Assembly (NCBI GenBank): GCA_016801845.1
Contig: CM028919.1
Coordinates: 13,391,501 to 13,455,500, forward strand
DNA: 64,000 nt
Direction: 5' to 3'
Origin: Polydactylus sextarius
Taxonomy: Eukaryota; Chordata; Actinopteri; Polynemidae
Under the pieces are notes generated by a model, which saw nothing but the letters and a program-made list of their open reading frames with translations, was not told the origin of the DNA and searched no databases. Both the position numbers and the translations under genes were made by a program. Shown here piece after piece: positions 27,240 through 40,439 of the stretch. Position 1 is the stretch's first letter, and each line of letters starts with the position of its first letter.

Positions 27240-27560
27240 CTAAGTTATAAAGCAGGTCTGATTCCACTGCCAGTAAAAATCCTCCATGAAAATAAATGAG
27301 TGATGTAAAAATACTCACTGAAACTGAAAAACCCATTTAAATGTATTTGTTATATTACCTGCAGTGAAAAGTAACTAACTTAAAGTAAAGTTTATTCACT
27401 CAAGTTATGTACTTGTATAAAGTTAATTCATATAAGGCTTATGAATAAATAAATACTTTGATTTGATTTTCTGTGCAGAAGTTTTAACAATGTGTTTTTA
27501 TACAATACAATATGTTTACCTCTACTTAAGTAAAGGATCCAGGTTTTTTTTTTTCAACCC
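27240..27560. repeat. degenerate copy of a common teleost dispersed repeat
   Basis: ACTTAAGTAAAGGATC at 27524-27539, with AAAAGTAACTAACTTAAAG near 27366 and CACTCAAGTTATGTACTTG near 27398, resembles a very common fish repeat of the ACTTAAGTAAAGGATCTGA type. The recognition is from memory and the copy is diverged. Confidence 0.4.
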
Positions 27561-27970
27561 TGTAGTTTGAAATATGTATTTTATTATTGGGTTATTATCA
27601 ACCATGAATTATCCTCTAGATGTTCAAGTCACTTAAGCTTTAAAAACTTAAACACCGAATAGTAAAATTTGAATCATTTCCTTCTGACATGTAGACGTGT
27701 CACAGAGCATAAATTGGAAATGTGAATTATTTGCAGTTGTGTGTTTTTTTTTTATCATTGCATTCGCTCTGTCTGTGGTTGTTGGTTTGAAAAAAGTAAA
27801 TGAGTTGTGATGAACAGTTTGATACATTTTTCAATCAATATTACGTTACTATAATAAGGTGTCCCAAATGACTTGTGTACTTTGAGAAAGGCATTTACCA
27901 TGTATTAGTATAATTACCAGAGATGAGAAAACTAACCAAATTTCATATCATGAGTTCATCTGAGCTGAGG

Positions 27971-27972
<2 letters not shown>

Positions 27973-28026
<54 letters not shown>
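27973..28026. repeat. (AC)27 microsatellite
   Basis: Uninterrupted AC repeat of 54 bases, the longest AC/GT tract in the window. It explains the Thr-His and Cys-Val repeat frames over it. Confidence 0.97.
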
Positions 28027-28028
<2 letters not shown>

Positions 28029-28542
28029 ATTCACAGAGAGAGGAGGGGGTGTTTGAGAAAAAAAGAGAGAGACAGAAATCATTGAGAACTCAAGAGTGGG
28101 GTTCAGGCCTGATATGATCATCACTTCTAATTGGAAGATAATTTTCATAAAACCTTTCGAATAGCTGACAGTTTCTGTCCTCCGTTCCTGTCTTTCTCTA
28201 CAACTCTTTCACCATATTTTTCCTTGTTTTAAAAGATGCCCACGGCAGAAGGGGACTGATTGGAGGGGATGCTGGGAGTTTGCTGATATTCCAGGTATTT
28301 TAAGCTTTTGGGTCCACATGGGTGTAATGGACTTATTCTCAAGCAGTTCTTGTCTCTCTAATTAGTGGTCCCCCCTCGAGCCGTAACAAGGGCACTGACG
28401 AGAGAGGCTTTTTCCCAATGATAATGTGAATGGATACCTGCAGGGGGAGATTTCTGCACTGTTCCTCATCCTGTCAGCCACTCTGGGTAACACTGGGGCT
28501 TAATGAACCTGAAAACAAGACACTGTGTGTGGTGAGGGGACA

Positions 28543-28582
28543 GTGTGTGTGTGTGTGTGTGTGTGAGTGAGTGTGTGTGTGT
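28543..28582. repeat. (GT)n microsatellite, interrupted
   Basis: Two GT tracts separated by GAGTGA. Confidence 0.9.
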
Positions 28583-30229
28583 ATACATAAATCCAGATGG
28601 GTACTGTACAGTACCTCGGAGCTTGCTGTGGTACATTAAAAAAAAATGCAGTGCATCTGTGGTGAGAAACAGCCACTCATGTTATCATGATGAAGTCAAT
28701 TATTTGTCTGTGTCTTTTGAATCTTATTGAATGTGTCAGCTGTAAAAGGTGAAACACACATCAGAATGCTACATTCTCAGAGACGCAGTTTACCTTGTGT
28801 GAAAGTGCAAGAATCCCAGTCAAACCACATGCGTCTTCCCACTGAAACATAAGAGCTGCTGAACATGTAATGTGATATGTATGTCCTGCCTGCGAGATGG
28901 TTTGACTGATAAGTTGACACCATGGAGATGCATATCTAGGATGCATGCAATGTCACAAATGTCACATGTGATCGATCGAACGCCGCACTGTCTGAGTGAG
29001 AGGTCATTGCTCTCCATATACAGCCGGGGGTGGGGGGACGGGACAGAACGCCTGGTCAGCACATGGTCACATTTTGGACGCACCATGTTTCCCTCCCCTC
29101 CCCTCCTGAGTGGGTAATGAGCTGTTGTTGGTGGAGCACACGTCACTCCATGTGACATTAGACTCAGTCAGTGCTGCCAGAGCCTCTACCCTGTGCTTTA
29201 TCTTGGACACTGGCCCCTCTGAGTGAAGCGCTGCAGATACCTTCTCAAGCTTGCTGACATTGAATGATGTGTTTGTTTATTATGGTGGATAGGTGTCATG
29301 TCAGACATGCATTAAGTCCTTGCAAAGTGAGCCATGCATTTTTTTTTCCTCTGGTAAATAGTGCTGTGGACCAAATCGGAAAAGCACTCGCTCGAGGACA
29401 AAGCGATAAGGGGAAAAGTCCATGTCAGACTAAACAAAGTGAGAACATGGACAGGTTCTGTTTGAGAGAGGTAGAAAGACAAAGAGACAGAAAGAGGGAA
29501 AAGACTGAGAGACAGAGATGGAGGAAGGGAGCCACAGATGTGGCGGGGCCTCGGGCAATACAAGTCATTATGGTGTAAACTGCTCCAGTGGTGATGTTGT
29601 TGGGAGAGAGGAGAGGTCACCGGCTCGGGGTGTGTCAAGCAATACATTCACGCATACACATAAGCAGACGCACACACACACAGAGGAAATTGAGAGAACA
29701 TCTGGATATGTGCCACCTGCCTAGAGGAAGTCATCTAGTTTACACGCAGTACAGGAGGGGGTTTGTCCCTTCCTGGATGTGCAACCTTCATGCTAGCCTG
29801 CACCACTGGGAGAGGATGGAGGATGAAGTGGAGAGTGAAGAGCGTGCAAACCCAATGACACACTTTACACGGATTAAGTGTTAAAGTAAACACGGATATC
29901 GTGAGTTAGGACAGGAAATAGGGAGAAATACACACCGCTGTCTCCTCTGCGAAACCCCTATCATGTCACCACAGTTGCTTACTTTACTCAGCTGCAAGGC
30001 GCTGGTCCAAGGTGTGGGATGGATGCTTACTGACAAGAACGATATCCATTGCAAACCAATTCAGAAGCATTAAATTGAGAAACTAAGAAAGATTTTCAAA
30101 TTTAACAGAAAAGATTAAAGTTATAATATGATCGTTTTTTATTGTTTTCTTGCCCTCTTGGGCCTAGAATATAAGAAAGCAGGAATGGAGAATAAAAGAA
30201 AAGGAGGAAGATAAGCCACAAAACTCAGC
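28583..30229. other. intergenic, nothing recognised
   Basis: Purine-rich stretch at 29460-29530 and CA-rich stretch at 29640-29685. Several overlapping frames on both strands (28820-29884) lack any recognised family. Confidence 0.5.
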
Positions 30230-30470
30230 GCTAAGTATTGACCATCTGGCTCCAGCCCAAGCTAGCGTGCCACAAAACAATTGCATTCATTAGGTTAATT
30301 TATCATGGTGGTAAGCTCAATTTACTTTTGCTTGTGCGAGCGTGGCTCATTAAGATTCAGTCTGCTGTTTCCTCGGGCCGTCTTGTGATCATTCACACAG
30401 GGTTCACGCATTTTGGACCAGATAGGAAGCACTCCGGGGTTATCTGCCAGACCTAAACTGTTTAAATAAA
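30230..30470. promoter_or_regulatory. candidate enhancer block
   Basis: Non-repetitive sequence with AACAATTGCATTCATTAGG, GGTTAATTTATCATGG, CTCAATTTAC, GGCTCATTAAG and GTGATCATTC. It borders a purine-rich region. Conservation not tested. Confidence 0.35.
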
Positions 30471-30820
30471 GGCAGCAAAGGAAGAGGTGGAGAGAGGGAT
30501 TATGGTGGCAAATGAGAGAATGAGAGAGGGATGGTGGGAGTGTCAGCAGAGGAGTGATCTGAAGAAGAATGCCCCGTTGAAGAGAAGTGGGGAGAAAGAA
30601 TGGCTCGGCTCTCGGTTGACAGAATGGATGTCGTGGGGCCGTGGTGGAAGAGGAATGGAGAAAGAGCAAGGGAAGGGAGGCACGTGACTAAATGTATTCT
30701 GATAACTGAACAGCAGATGTCTCGCATGGAACTCCTTTGTTGCCTGAACAGCAGGACCCTGCACTTCAGTGGGCTCACTTCACACCGCATTCATTTGCCT
30801 GCCAGCTGCCAATTTAGGGT

Positions 30821-30876
30821 AGAGAGAGTGAAAAAGAAGGAGAAAGAGAGGGAGAGAGAGAGAGAGAGGAGGGAGG
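30821..30876. repeat. AG-rich purine tract
   Basis: Fifty-six bases with a single pyrimidine (T at 30829). It explains the Glu-Arg run in the 172-codon frame at 30600-31118. Confidence 0.85.
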
Positions 30877-33239
30877 CTCACACCAGTCCGTCCCTCCCCT
30901 CCCTCTGCATGTCTTGCAGAGAGGCTGCCATTCCGTTCTCTCTTCCCCCGGTGGCCTGTACAATTAGTGATCTGCATAACCACCCACACCTCCACGCACT
31001 GCTCTCACAGAGCAGAGGGGGAGCTGCCTTTGTCTTTTGGCTGTTGTACAATGAGTCGCTTTGGACTTGGCTGGAAGCCACAAGCTGTGGCACAAAACTG
31101 CATGTTCCTGATGGATGACGAATACTCCCGGAGTCTTGTTTCCTCGCGCAGCTGATTTGGCAGGTCAGAGACGAACTGCTGCAGTGGCCATCAACAGCCT
31201 TACTGTTAAAACACCTCTTAAACTGTGGAAGGGGAGACGTTTCTGAATTGTGAACTCTTATTATCCTCCCAGGTACCTAAGATCAATAGAAGCACACTCT
31301 CATTAAGCCAAAAAAGCCCACAGTTCATTAACGCCTGGGTGAAAACAAATTCACACCCCTCTGCTAAGTGATGGGGGCTGAGGCATGATGGCATCGAGGC
31401 TTTGGTGAAGCTGGCTGTATGGGGTGAGACCCAGGTGACTATAACCACAACTTCACAGCTCACCTGATGCTCCTGACCTCGCCGAGAACCAAATCACATC
31501 TCACTTTGTGTTACACATCCTCTGCCTTACACAGTAGAGGAGAAAGAAGAGTGTGAAGTTTAGTTAAAATTTAGTTGATATAATTGGCCTTGAGTGTATT
31601 TCTTATGTAATATCAAGGCTAAACTTGAAGCGAGAATCTTGTATTTTCTCTTAACTCCTTCCATTCATTCTCCCTCATTACCCAGCAGCACCATAAACAT
31701 CTGCTCTGTTTGACTCTCACCATGTTATTAGCTTAATTGTGAAGACCATTCAGTGATGTGGGTAGTATGGGAGCTTTGTAGAAATCACTAACCCCATTAT
31801 TAAAGCCTGCGTAGTGCGTCATATACTAGATAATACACGTATTGATCGATGACCACCAGCTCATCTAAATTGTCTTCACATGTTACAGTACAAAAGGCAG
31901 CAAGTGCAGATCCCTCTCATCAGCCTCCCCAATGTCAGTTTGCAGGACGAGCTATGGAACAAGCATTATCCCCACTTCCTGAGTCGGAGGGGGGAAGATG
32001 ATAAAAACTTTTTGATTAAGGGAAGGGAATGTTCTACTTTATTCTGAGTCGGGAAGCAGGAGAAAGAGCGGAGGATTAATCTTAAGGCCGTCGTTTTACT
32101 GCCTATCCCCACTCCTGTCTCAGAGCTGAAGAAGCGCGAGTGAATAATGGGGTGTCCATCAGCCGTGGGCTCAAGCCCAGATTGGGATTTTCTCTGGGGA
32201 TAATACAAAGCAGGGCGACAATTGATGATTCATAATGTACAGTTTTAGCCTGGCGATAGCGCCAGCTATTGTTGCAAGGTTGGCATTAGTATTACAGTAT
32301 CTCCCAATGAGGTGTTTCCGTCTGACAGCAATCTTTTGGAAGTGTTCTTCTGCTGAGGATCACAAGTTTATAAATATGGATATAGAGAATCGTATATTCT
32401 GTGATTCAGATATGTGACAAATTGCACTTTTAAGTCATCTGAAGAAACCTTTTCATTCCCTCATACATACAGTGTGATATTTAAGAATCCACTGAAAGGA
32501 AGGGAGGATCCAGCTGTGGCAGGAACCAGCAAGGAATAATGACGCCTTGTTATGTTGACTTACTCGACTCCCTCGTTTTTGTACACAGCGGCTTTACACT
32601 GAACCGAGAACAATCCCGCTAACAAAGTTGTCTGGCTCTCCAGTCATGTGAGCAGCACCTGTCGTGTCAGGGAGTGGAGGCTGAGGCGGCGCTCGGGATC
32701 CATGGAAGGGGACGCTATCCATCAGTGGTTCAATTTGATATTTAATTTAGACTTTTATGAGCCTTAGAGGATGGGCCATGTCATTTTTCTCTCGCAAGCT
32801 CTCTCTATAGGGATGGAGGATAAATTCCTTCCATCCATGCAGCAGCCTAAATAAGGCACCGTCAGATTTATAACTGTATATGTCGCTGGTGATGCTGGTG
32901 GTAGACGATGACTGGCTTGGCAGGCAGATCCAGATCTCTGTCCGGGTCATTCTTTCTCTAACTTGGACAAAAGTCTGCAAAAGAATGCACTTGATTCATA
33001 GCAGATTTTAGAAGCTGCCATAAAAGTTGACCATGGATATTATTACATTGACATTATATTAGAAAGAAAGATGATGTCATATCTGGCGTCTTTAGATGAA
33101 CAATATTCTCATTTAAAAGCAGCAGAACAAAATCAATTAATTGAGCGTTAATCAACAGAGTTAGTGATATTATGCATACATGTTTTTTATATCCATGAGT
33201 TATGGACGGAGTAAAATAGGTGAAATTCTAAGAAGGTAA
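30877..33239. other. intergenic, nothing firmly recognised
   Basis: Parts at 31250-31480 and 32740-33020 are repeat-free and could be regulatory, but no specific site stands out. Confidence 0.45.
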
Positions 33240-33850
33240 TATTAAGGAGCAGCAACGAGTTTTATAAACTAATCCGCTCCTAATGGTCTGTTTTAACGTA
33301 ATTTATAGCTTCATTCATTACCCCCTTTGTATTAGTAATTATTTCTAAAATACCAAAGAGCCATCTTTTCTTTCCTGGTTCTTCTCAGGCTCTGATTTAT
33401 CGCCACTGCTCTGTCCTGATGCTGTCTTCCCAAGGTGTGACATTTCAAAATATTTATAGCTCTGGCACATTAAAGGCCTTCCTTTGAAGGTGACCGACCG
33501 CTCTTCCACACCAGTGTAATTAATGGAATCTCAGCTTGTTCTCCTTGTGTTATTTATCCACCGCATTCTGTTGAAACACTATGGAAAACAGCAAGGCGTT
33601 GGCTCAGCAACCTCAGCTCATAAACAGACATTTTATACCCGTGGGTCCCAAGATGCATTGCAGTGGGGGCGACAGGGAGACCATTCTACGTCAAAGCCCC
33701 AAAAGTTTAATATTTTATTGATTAGATCTAAACCTTCTGTCCAAAGTGGCAATTAAAATTCAATTAAACTGACTGAAAGCATCATATTAAATTTCATCTC
33801 TTTATGAGCTCCGAGATAATGCTTGAGGACAAGGCTTGAATATAATCACA
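33240..33850. promoter_or_regulatory. candidate enhancer block
   Basis: Long repeat-free stretch with CTCCTAATGG, ACGTAATTTATAGC, TATTAGTAATTATTTC, GTGTAATTAATGG, GGCAATTAAAATTCAATTAA and a HOX9/PBX-like TGATTTAT at 33393-33400. One of the larger candidates. Conservation not tested. Confidence 0.4.
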
Positions 33851-34067
33851 CCCTTTTTAGATTATATTATCCTGTTCATTCACTATAAAAGTGACACTTT
33901 TAGGTATACTTTCAATATTTCTTAACTATAACCTTCTAATGAACACATTTTATAGCCATTAAATCAACTATTATTGGGCATTGTAATAAAGAGAGATGGC
34001 TGCTTTTTGTTCTGTACTCCACATTAGAAAAGAATGAGTTGCGCTTAAAATTTTCAAGTAAATGAAA

Positions 34068-34076
34068 TGTCAATCA
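34068..34076 (-). promoter_or_regulatory. near-exact PBX-MEIS composite site
   Basis: TGTCAATCA on the plus strand reads TGATTGACA on the minus strand, nine of ten bases of the PBX-MEIS composite (the last G is T). Confidence 0.3.
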
Positions 34077-36029
34077 GCTGGTAAAATGTGTAAAAAAAAA
34101 GTAAAAGTGATTTTAATAATAAAACATAATCACAATAATATATTTTGGCATTCCAGCATTGTATAACTAGTAAAGGAGCCTTAAACTTTGATTCCATTAA
34201 AATGCACAAAATATTATCATTTACAATATGCTTTATTATAGTGTTTTTCTACATTTTATTAACATTGTTGGCAGCAAAAATGGTCGCCCATTGACCTCTT
34301 AGTGATTCATTCATGTGTCTTTGGAAGTCCATACAATTAAATATTTCATTTAAAATATAAAGCTTGTAGCTGCACCAGAGGAAGAAGAAAAAAACAGTCA
34401 ATAAACGTAGTAAATTCTCTTCTTTGGGGAACATGAGTATGAACAAATTTTCATAGCTACCCTCCCAACAGTTCCTGTGATATTTCAGTCTGGACAGACA
34501 CATATATCTGTCCCTGGAGCTGTGCCACTAGCATGACTACAAATGCATCCAACACATCTCAATTCTAATGAAAACATTTACAGTTAAGTTCCTTTTTTTC
34601 TTCTTTGTCCTACGGGCTCACGAAGGGTTAAGGGTCAGCGCTAAGACACAGCAAGACCATTGATCCCCCAACATCCACTGCAGTAAGCAGGATATTTAGA
34701 TGTATACAGAGAGCAGTACGGGAGACTGAGAGGTTGTTATTACTGAGTGCCTCTCTGTTTCCCCAAGACTGTTTGCTCTGTGTGATTATTCTCTCCAGCT
34801 CCCTGAGCATCCTGACTCCTGCCTCTGTGATAAAGATATTCATTTACCTGATATGAAAATCTTGTTCATGCTGATCCCAAATGACTCTAGATAGAGGAGG
34901 AAAAAAGCGGGGAGGTGAGAGACAGTGAAGGAGGATAGAGGAGGTGGTGGGATGTCAGTGGATGATAGAACGGAGAGAGAGAGTGGCTGGAAAGAATACC
35001 ATGAAATATTAATATAATGTGAGTCAATGTGATACCCCAAAGTTTGCATGATTACAAAATCAGGCTTTGTTTCACATGTGAGTCCAAGATTTTTATTGAT
35101 TTGTGGAGAAACCGTTGCCAACACAGGCAAGTCAGTTGAAGTGGATAAGCATACATTTCCCTTAGGTTTGAGTCTATTTGTTTATATGATTTGGGGGGAA
35201 ATTTATGAATGAATAGAAGCTCTGCACGACTGACTGTGTGTGTGTGTGTGTGTGTGTACACATGCATAAGCTTATATTGTAGGTGTGAAAGTGTGTTGCT
35301 CTTTTCTTTGTGTTTTTTTCTATGTGTTCTTGACTCTTGCCAAGGAGTATTTCACAGTACACATCCTCCCCCGTCTGCTAATGATGAGATTCATATCATT
35401 TTAACTGCTTCTGAATGAGGAGGCTTTGCAGGCAGCGCTGGCATCCATCCACTAACTCTTCCACCGGGATGAGAAAGAGAGAGAGATAGATATCATAGAC
35501 GGAGAGAGAGAGAGAAAAAAAACTAAATGTGTCCTCTCAAATGCATCCTCGTGGTTAAAAGGGTAAAATGAGATGCAGGGGTACAACAGTCACTCCCCCT
35601 CATCATGTAGCCAGCCCATCTTCTTTTCCTTTATTTTGTTTGAGTATATGGCTCACTCATCTCAGGTTTTATTGTCTCTATCTTGGGAAACGCTGCTTTT
35701 CCCTATAACACGGTCACAATGCGCGGCACATCAGGCAAGTTCTTGATTCTGTACTCAGTAATTTAAAGCCTTTATGGAATTGCAATTTCAGGGCTCAGTG
35801 CTTGTTTTTCTAAAATGTACTCAAGGAATTAGCTACTCCAGCCACAAATCAGTTGAATTTATGCACAGTTGTAATACACTTTATGGGCTCATGGTACATT
35901 GCTTCAAAAACAGCAGATGTGAAATTATGATAAATATAATGAGGGTTTTTTTTTCCCCTTTCTGCTCCTTCCCTCACTCTCTCTCACTCTCTCTCTCTCG
36001 TCTGTGAGAGAGAAGGATGTGAAGCGTGT
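34077..36029. other. intergenic with GT and GA repeats
   Basis: GT repeat at 35235-35257, GA-rich tracts at 35475-35516 and a CT-rich tract at 35975-36000. No supported gene. Confidence 0.5.
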
Positions 36030-36620
36030 TTACTTACCCCATACAATACATTTAATGTCTTAGTAAGGGCCGCCAACAAAACCTGATTAATGTCCTCATC
36101 TCTTTTATTAAAGATAAGAGTGGCACTGCAGTCAGGAGATAGAGAATGTGCCATAAATCTCAGGCAAAATGAGCAGTCAAATAATCACTCATCAGAAATG
36201 AAATCTACATACATTAACACTTGCAGACATTCTGCTGTGAATATAAACACAGGGCTATGGGCGATGAAGCCGCCACCATTTATCCACATATTCACAGTTA
36301 GGGGGAGGTAAAGGTGTCTGCAGAGGGTAAGCTCTCAGCTGGTGATGTTTAAGGGGGTCCTGTCCTGCTAAGCTACAGTCTACCAGACTAACCATGTGTC
36401 CAGGGAAGCAGACACACGATCATTAAGGGCAATGGATGAGTTAGATGGCGGAGGCAATTAAGCATCACCCTGAATAGGACATAATGTTGATCCATCCCTA
36501 CGATTAATCAAGGCATGCATTAGACAGTGATGGGCGACCCTGCGCCTTTGTGACAAAATGATTCTTCATCCTGTGTTTGGGGATTGGGATCCTGAGGTCC
36601 CTAATGCGCCTTAGAGGCGC
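36030..36620. promoter_or_regulatory. candidate enhancer block with PBX-HOX type sites
   Basis: TGATTAAT occurs on the plus strand at 36084-36091 and on the minus strand at 36503-36510, with further cores TTTAATGTC, TTTTATTAAAG, GATCATTAAGGGC and GGCAATTAAGC. Repeat-free. Conservation not tested. Confidence 0.4.
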
Positions 36621-38099
36621 CTCAATGAAACCCTGTCATTTATTCTGTTTCTGTCCCTGACAGCTATCAACCTGTCTTCTGCCAGCCCAGGAACATTATC
36701 TGAACTCCCAAGGCGGTTAGCAACAGGGACTAAGCTTATGAGTGGTGGTAGCAGACAGGCAGACATGTAAAGCAATGATAATGCTACCTTTCTTTTGTGC
36801 TTGCTGTGTCAACCCAGGTAGATGTGCATGTGTTTCCATACATACACCAGACACAACATACAAGCTTTTATGCGTTCATACAGTGTACATGTGCAAGTGG
36901 TCACGTGTTCACCCATGCATGAAGCCACGTATAAACATACTATTATCCAACCACCACAAATAGAGCCATGTGTGTGTTTTTTTTTTTTCTTTTTCTTTTT
37001 CAGCTCATTCACATCTGAGGCCTCCCTGTGACAGATGTCACATGTTGTGATAAAAAAGTTGTGAGAAATTAAAAACAAATGCACAATGTGCTATGGCTAC
37101 TCTTTGTTTTGGCATCAATCATAACTTAATAATCAAAATTAGTGTTTTTTTTTCACCAACACTGTAGTATCTGGCAGGGACTGACTGACGAAGTGTCTTT
37201 ACAGCAGAAATTACAAGAAATGGACTTCCATGCCTGATAAAAGTCGCACTCAATTAGCAGGAATGTCAAACCACTTCATATATGGTTGCGGAAAATAGTG
37301 AAGCTCCACTCAAAATATTGTCATGGATGTGTAGCGATGTCAGAGCTCTCACTGTGATAATGACTCACTTGCAAACTGATACTGTACCTTCGCTTCATAG
37401 ACACAATGCTAAAGCACATTTATGGTTCCTAATCTTTCAGTAGTTTTTTCTTATGATGATACATCAAGTCCCAATGTGTTTGTGTGTTTGAAAATTTAGT
37501 CTGACACCATCGTTGTGAGGACATCGTTACTTTAAAGGACTGGTTGAGGGTTAAAGCTTGTTTTTAGGGCTAAAGCTTCTCTCCTGCCGAGAGTGTTGTC
37601 AGACAGACTGACTGAAGCTGAGAGTAAGTGAGTGACTTACAGAACTGTATTGTCTCTGTTTCTATCAAGCACCTCTACCTCAGTTGCAGCTGTTTCTTTT
37701 TTTCTCCTTCTGGTCTTGTTAAGATAAGACTCGGTTTATAAAGTTTACAGCGTGCCGTGCTGCTGCGTCTGCATTGCTGTGTGTTCTGTAAAGCCTCTAA
37801 AAAAAATACTAGTGCAGTGACTCAATTTACAAAATATGACCTGGGGTATTTTCAACTGATGCATCGACTCACTGACTCTGAGAGGACACAGCCAGTAAAT
37901 ATGATCCTTTATTTGTTTGTTGTTTAACTTTATAGATATTGGTTTACTGTCCATTCATCCTGTGACCCTTTAAAAAGATTAAACAGGTAGAGGATATAAT
38001 AAAAATCTTTAACCATTTACTGTGATTTAAGATGGTATTATTTCCATATTTCAAGCTTTTCTGCTCTGTAGTTTTTCTCCCATCTGTCCATGCGGCTGC
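36621..38099. other. intergenic, nothing recognised
   Basis: AT-rich unique sequence with T runs (36978-36989, 37145-37153). No supported feature. Confidence 0.55.
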
Positions 38100-38450
38100 G
38101 TATTCACCTGTATTGCAGGATCATGAGGATGTCATTAGCTCCATCATTGAGCCCAGACATCTGAGAACCTGTTAGCCAGGAACAAGCCTGGCTGCAGCCC
38201 TGAGCTGATGGTACAATATGCTCCTTGTTATTCTAGGATCATTGACGCTAAAGCCCTGGCAATCAAGTCAGTTTTGTTGGAGCTCATTGGCTCAGTGGGG
38301 TCTCATCTCATCTGTGAGCTTGGAATGAGAAAAGGAGTGTTCGGGTTAGTTGGGTCGTTAGGTAGAAATTCTTTGATAATGGTGCATGTTACATTAGAGC
38401 CTTACAAACCAAGGATAAGTGTTTCAGAGCCTGTGTAATGTAATTTACAG
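38100..38450. promoter_or_regulatory. candidate regulatory block
   Basis: Balanced-composition, repeat-free sequence (GATGTCATTAGCTCCATCATTG, GGAGCTCATTGGCTC) in an AT-rich desert. The plus-strand frame at 38208-38438 has no recognised family. Conservation not tested. Confidence 0.28.
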
Positions 38451-40439
38451 ACGGGTTACGGTAGATAAGAAATTCTGTTGAGGTGTGAAGTATGGAGATG
38501 AATAGTTCCTTTATTAATCTGGACTCATCACAACACAAATGGATTCACACACATATAGAACACGTTTATTCCAGATGATTTGTGGCTAAAAGATTTTTTG
38601 TCCATTGTTTGGACAATTGTTTTAATTCCATTTATATAAGACATTTGTAAATGCCTTTTTCTTTGCTCCATAGTGACACCAAAACCATTTCTCATGAAAA
38701 TTTTTCATGCAACTTGTCGCAACTAAAGTTGTTCTGTATGTAGTCCAACTGCACTGATTCAGTCCTGTATTATAGCAAAAGAAATGTTATTACAACGGAC
38801 AATAAGAGATAATTATTTCTATCATATTAACTGCAAAACCTCAATAAATCTGTATCTCTGCATATCCAAATCCAGATTATGTCACATTTCATACACAAAT
38901 ACAAACAATTTATAATTCTATAAACACCTAGTGGTCATGATCTACTCGTCTACTTAGTTGTGAATTAATAAAAAATATATATACTTGGAAATTATATTAT
39001 GCTTCTTATATTTTAAATTATTTCCAAATAATCGTTAAACCTTAACTTCAAATTTAATAATCACATAAAAAGCTGTAGCCTTTAATGTACCAGTGAACTT
39101 CCAACAATAAACAGCAAACCAACACCATGAAGTTGAACAGTATATTATTTTATAGCTGTAAGATATTGGCCGTTTCATTCTGTGTCCATATTTACAAGCC
39201 GCTGAGTTGTGCTGGATGTAGGCTGCACGTCTCTGAGCTGTAATTCAGAGTCAAAGATGTCAGGAATATTAAACAGCTTCACTCGTATCCGAATAAATTC
39301 CAACATCACCACAGTTACAGCAGATTCAGCTAATTCAAAAATACCTCTAATTTTTTTTTGCATCTGTGTTTACTTAGTTAATGAAGTGTATAACAAGGAC
39401 AAAGCTGCTTATTTTGACTGTTTCAATGATGCAACTACAAGACCTAGCGACAAGAAACAAGAGTATGTAGTTAAATATGGGTGAACTCTTCCAAGTTGGA
39501 ATAGTGTTTCTTTTTTTAGCTGACACTGTGAGTGCAGCATATTTTAACTTCGTGTAAAGTAAAGTAAGAATAAAATTTCACCATTATGATCAGTATTCAG
39601 TGCTGGGCTGTCCCAAACCCTTGAGCCTCCATGATTTCCGCAGCAGATCCTCAGAGGCATCTCCAGTTTATCCCTCTCCCTGTGGGATGTCAGCCTCTCA
39701 GAGGAAGAGGGGGGCCATCTTTGAGGAGGTGGCGTCACACAGCTGCCATAGCCCAGCAAAGCTCCTCGAGGAAAGACATGTTGTCAGTGCGCATTAATCA
39801 TCGGGCCCACCATCGGAAACAGATTCCCCTCATAAGCAATTTCACTCATTAGAGTTACGGTGCTGATTTGCTGATTGGAGTTACGCTGAGGCCACTACAC
39901 TGCGAGGGTAGGAGAGGAGAGAGGGAGAGAGAGAGAGAAGGTCTGACACATTTACAGTGATGTGAAAGCTGAGATGTTGATTAATGTGCATTGTTCCTGT
40001 CACATAAACTGAATAAATAAATCTGAAACAAAAGCAGAGAGAGAGAGAGACTCATTTACAAACCAGGAAATGAAAGTTCCATTTAGTTAGGGAGTGAGAC
40101 CGAGCGGGATGACAGTCTGTAGACATGACTGTAAACAAGAAATCACCACAGTGTAAGTCAAGGCTTTGTGCCCACATGCACAAAGCACCTGGTGTGGCTG
40201 CTGCAAGCATTCCGTGAAGTGACGCAGTTCAATTCTTGTGGCATAGACAAAACATTAAGAGAGAGCCCCACTGCCCTGCCAGCTCCTCTGAAGTCCACCA
40301 CTGTGATAAGTGGCCTTCCTGGTTTGCATGACACACTGAAATTAGCTCTTGAAAGCCCTCAGGCTGTGACTGGTTTCAAAACAATCTCGCAGCTCAAGCA
40401 GGGTATAAAATAAATACTTTTAACAGAATTTAAAACCTC
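38451..40439. other. intergenic, nothing firmly recognised
   Basis: A 17-base perfect palindrome CATGAAAATTTTTCATG lies at 38693-38709. TGATTAAT-type motifs lie at 39793-39800 (minus) and 39978-39985 (plus), and GA tracts at 39916-39940 and 40034-40050. Confidence 0.5.

Noticed and set aside
27948..28148. Cys-Val and Thr-His repeat proteins
   Set aside because: Direct translation of the (AC)27 microsatellite.
30600..31118. 172-codon plus-strand ORF
   Set aside because: It reads through the AG-rich purine tract (Glu-Arg run), has overlapping frames on the other strand and no recognised domain.
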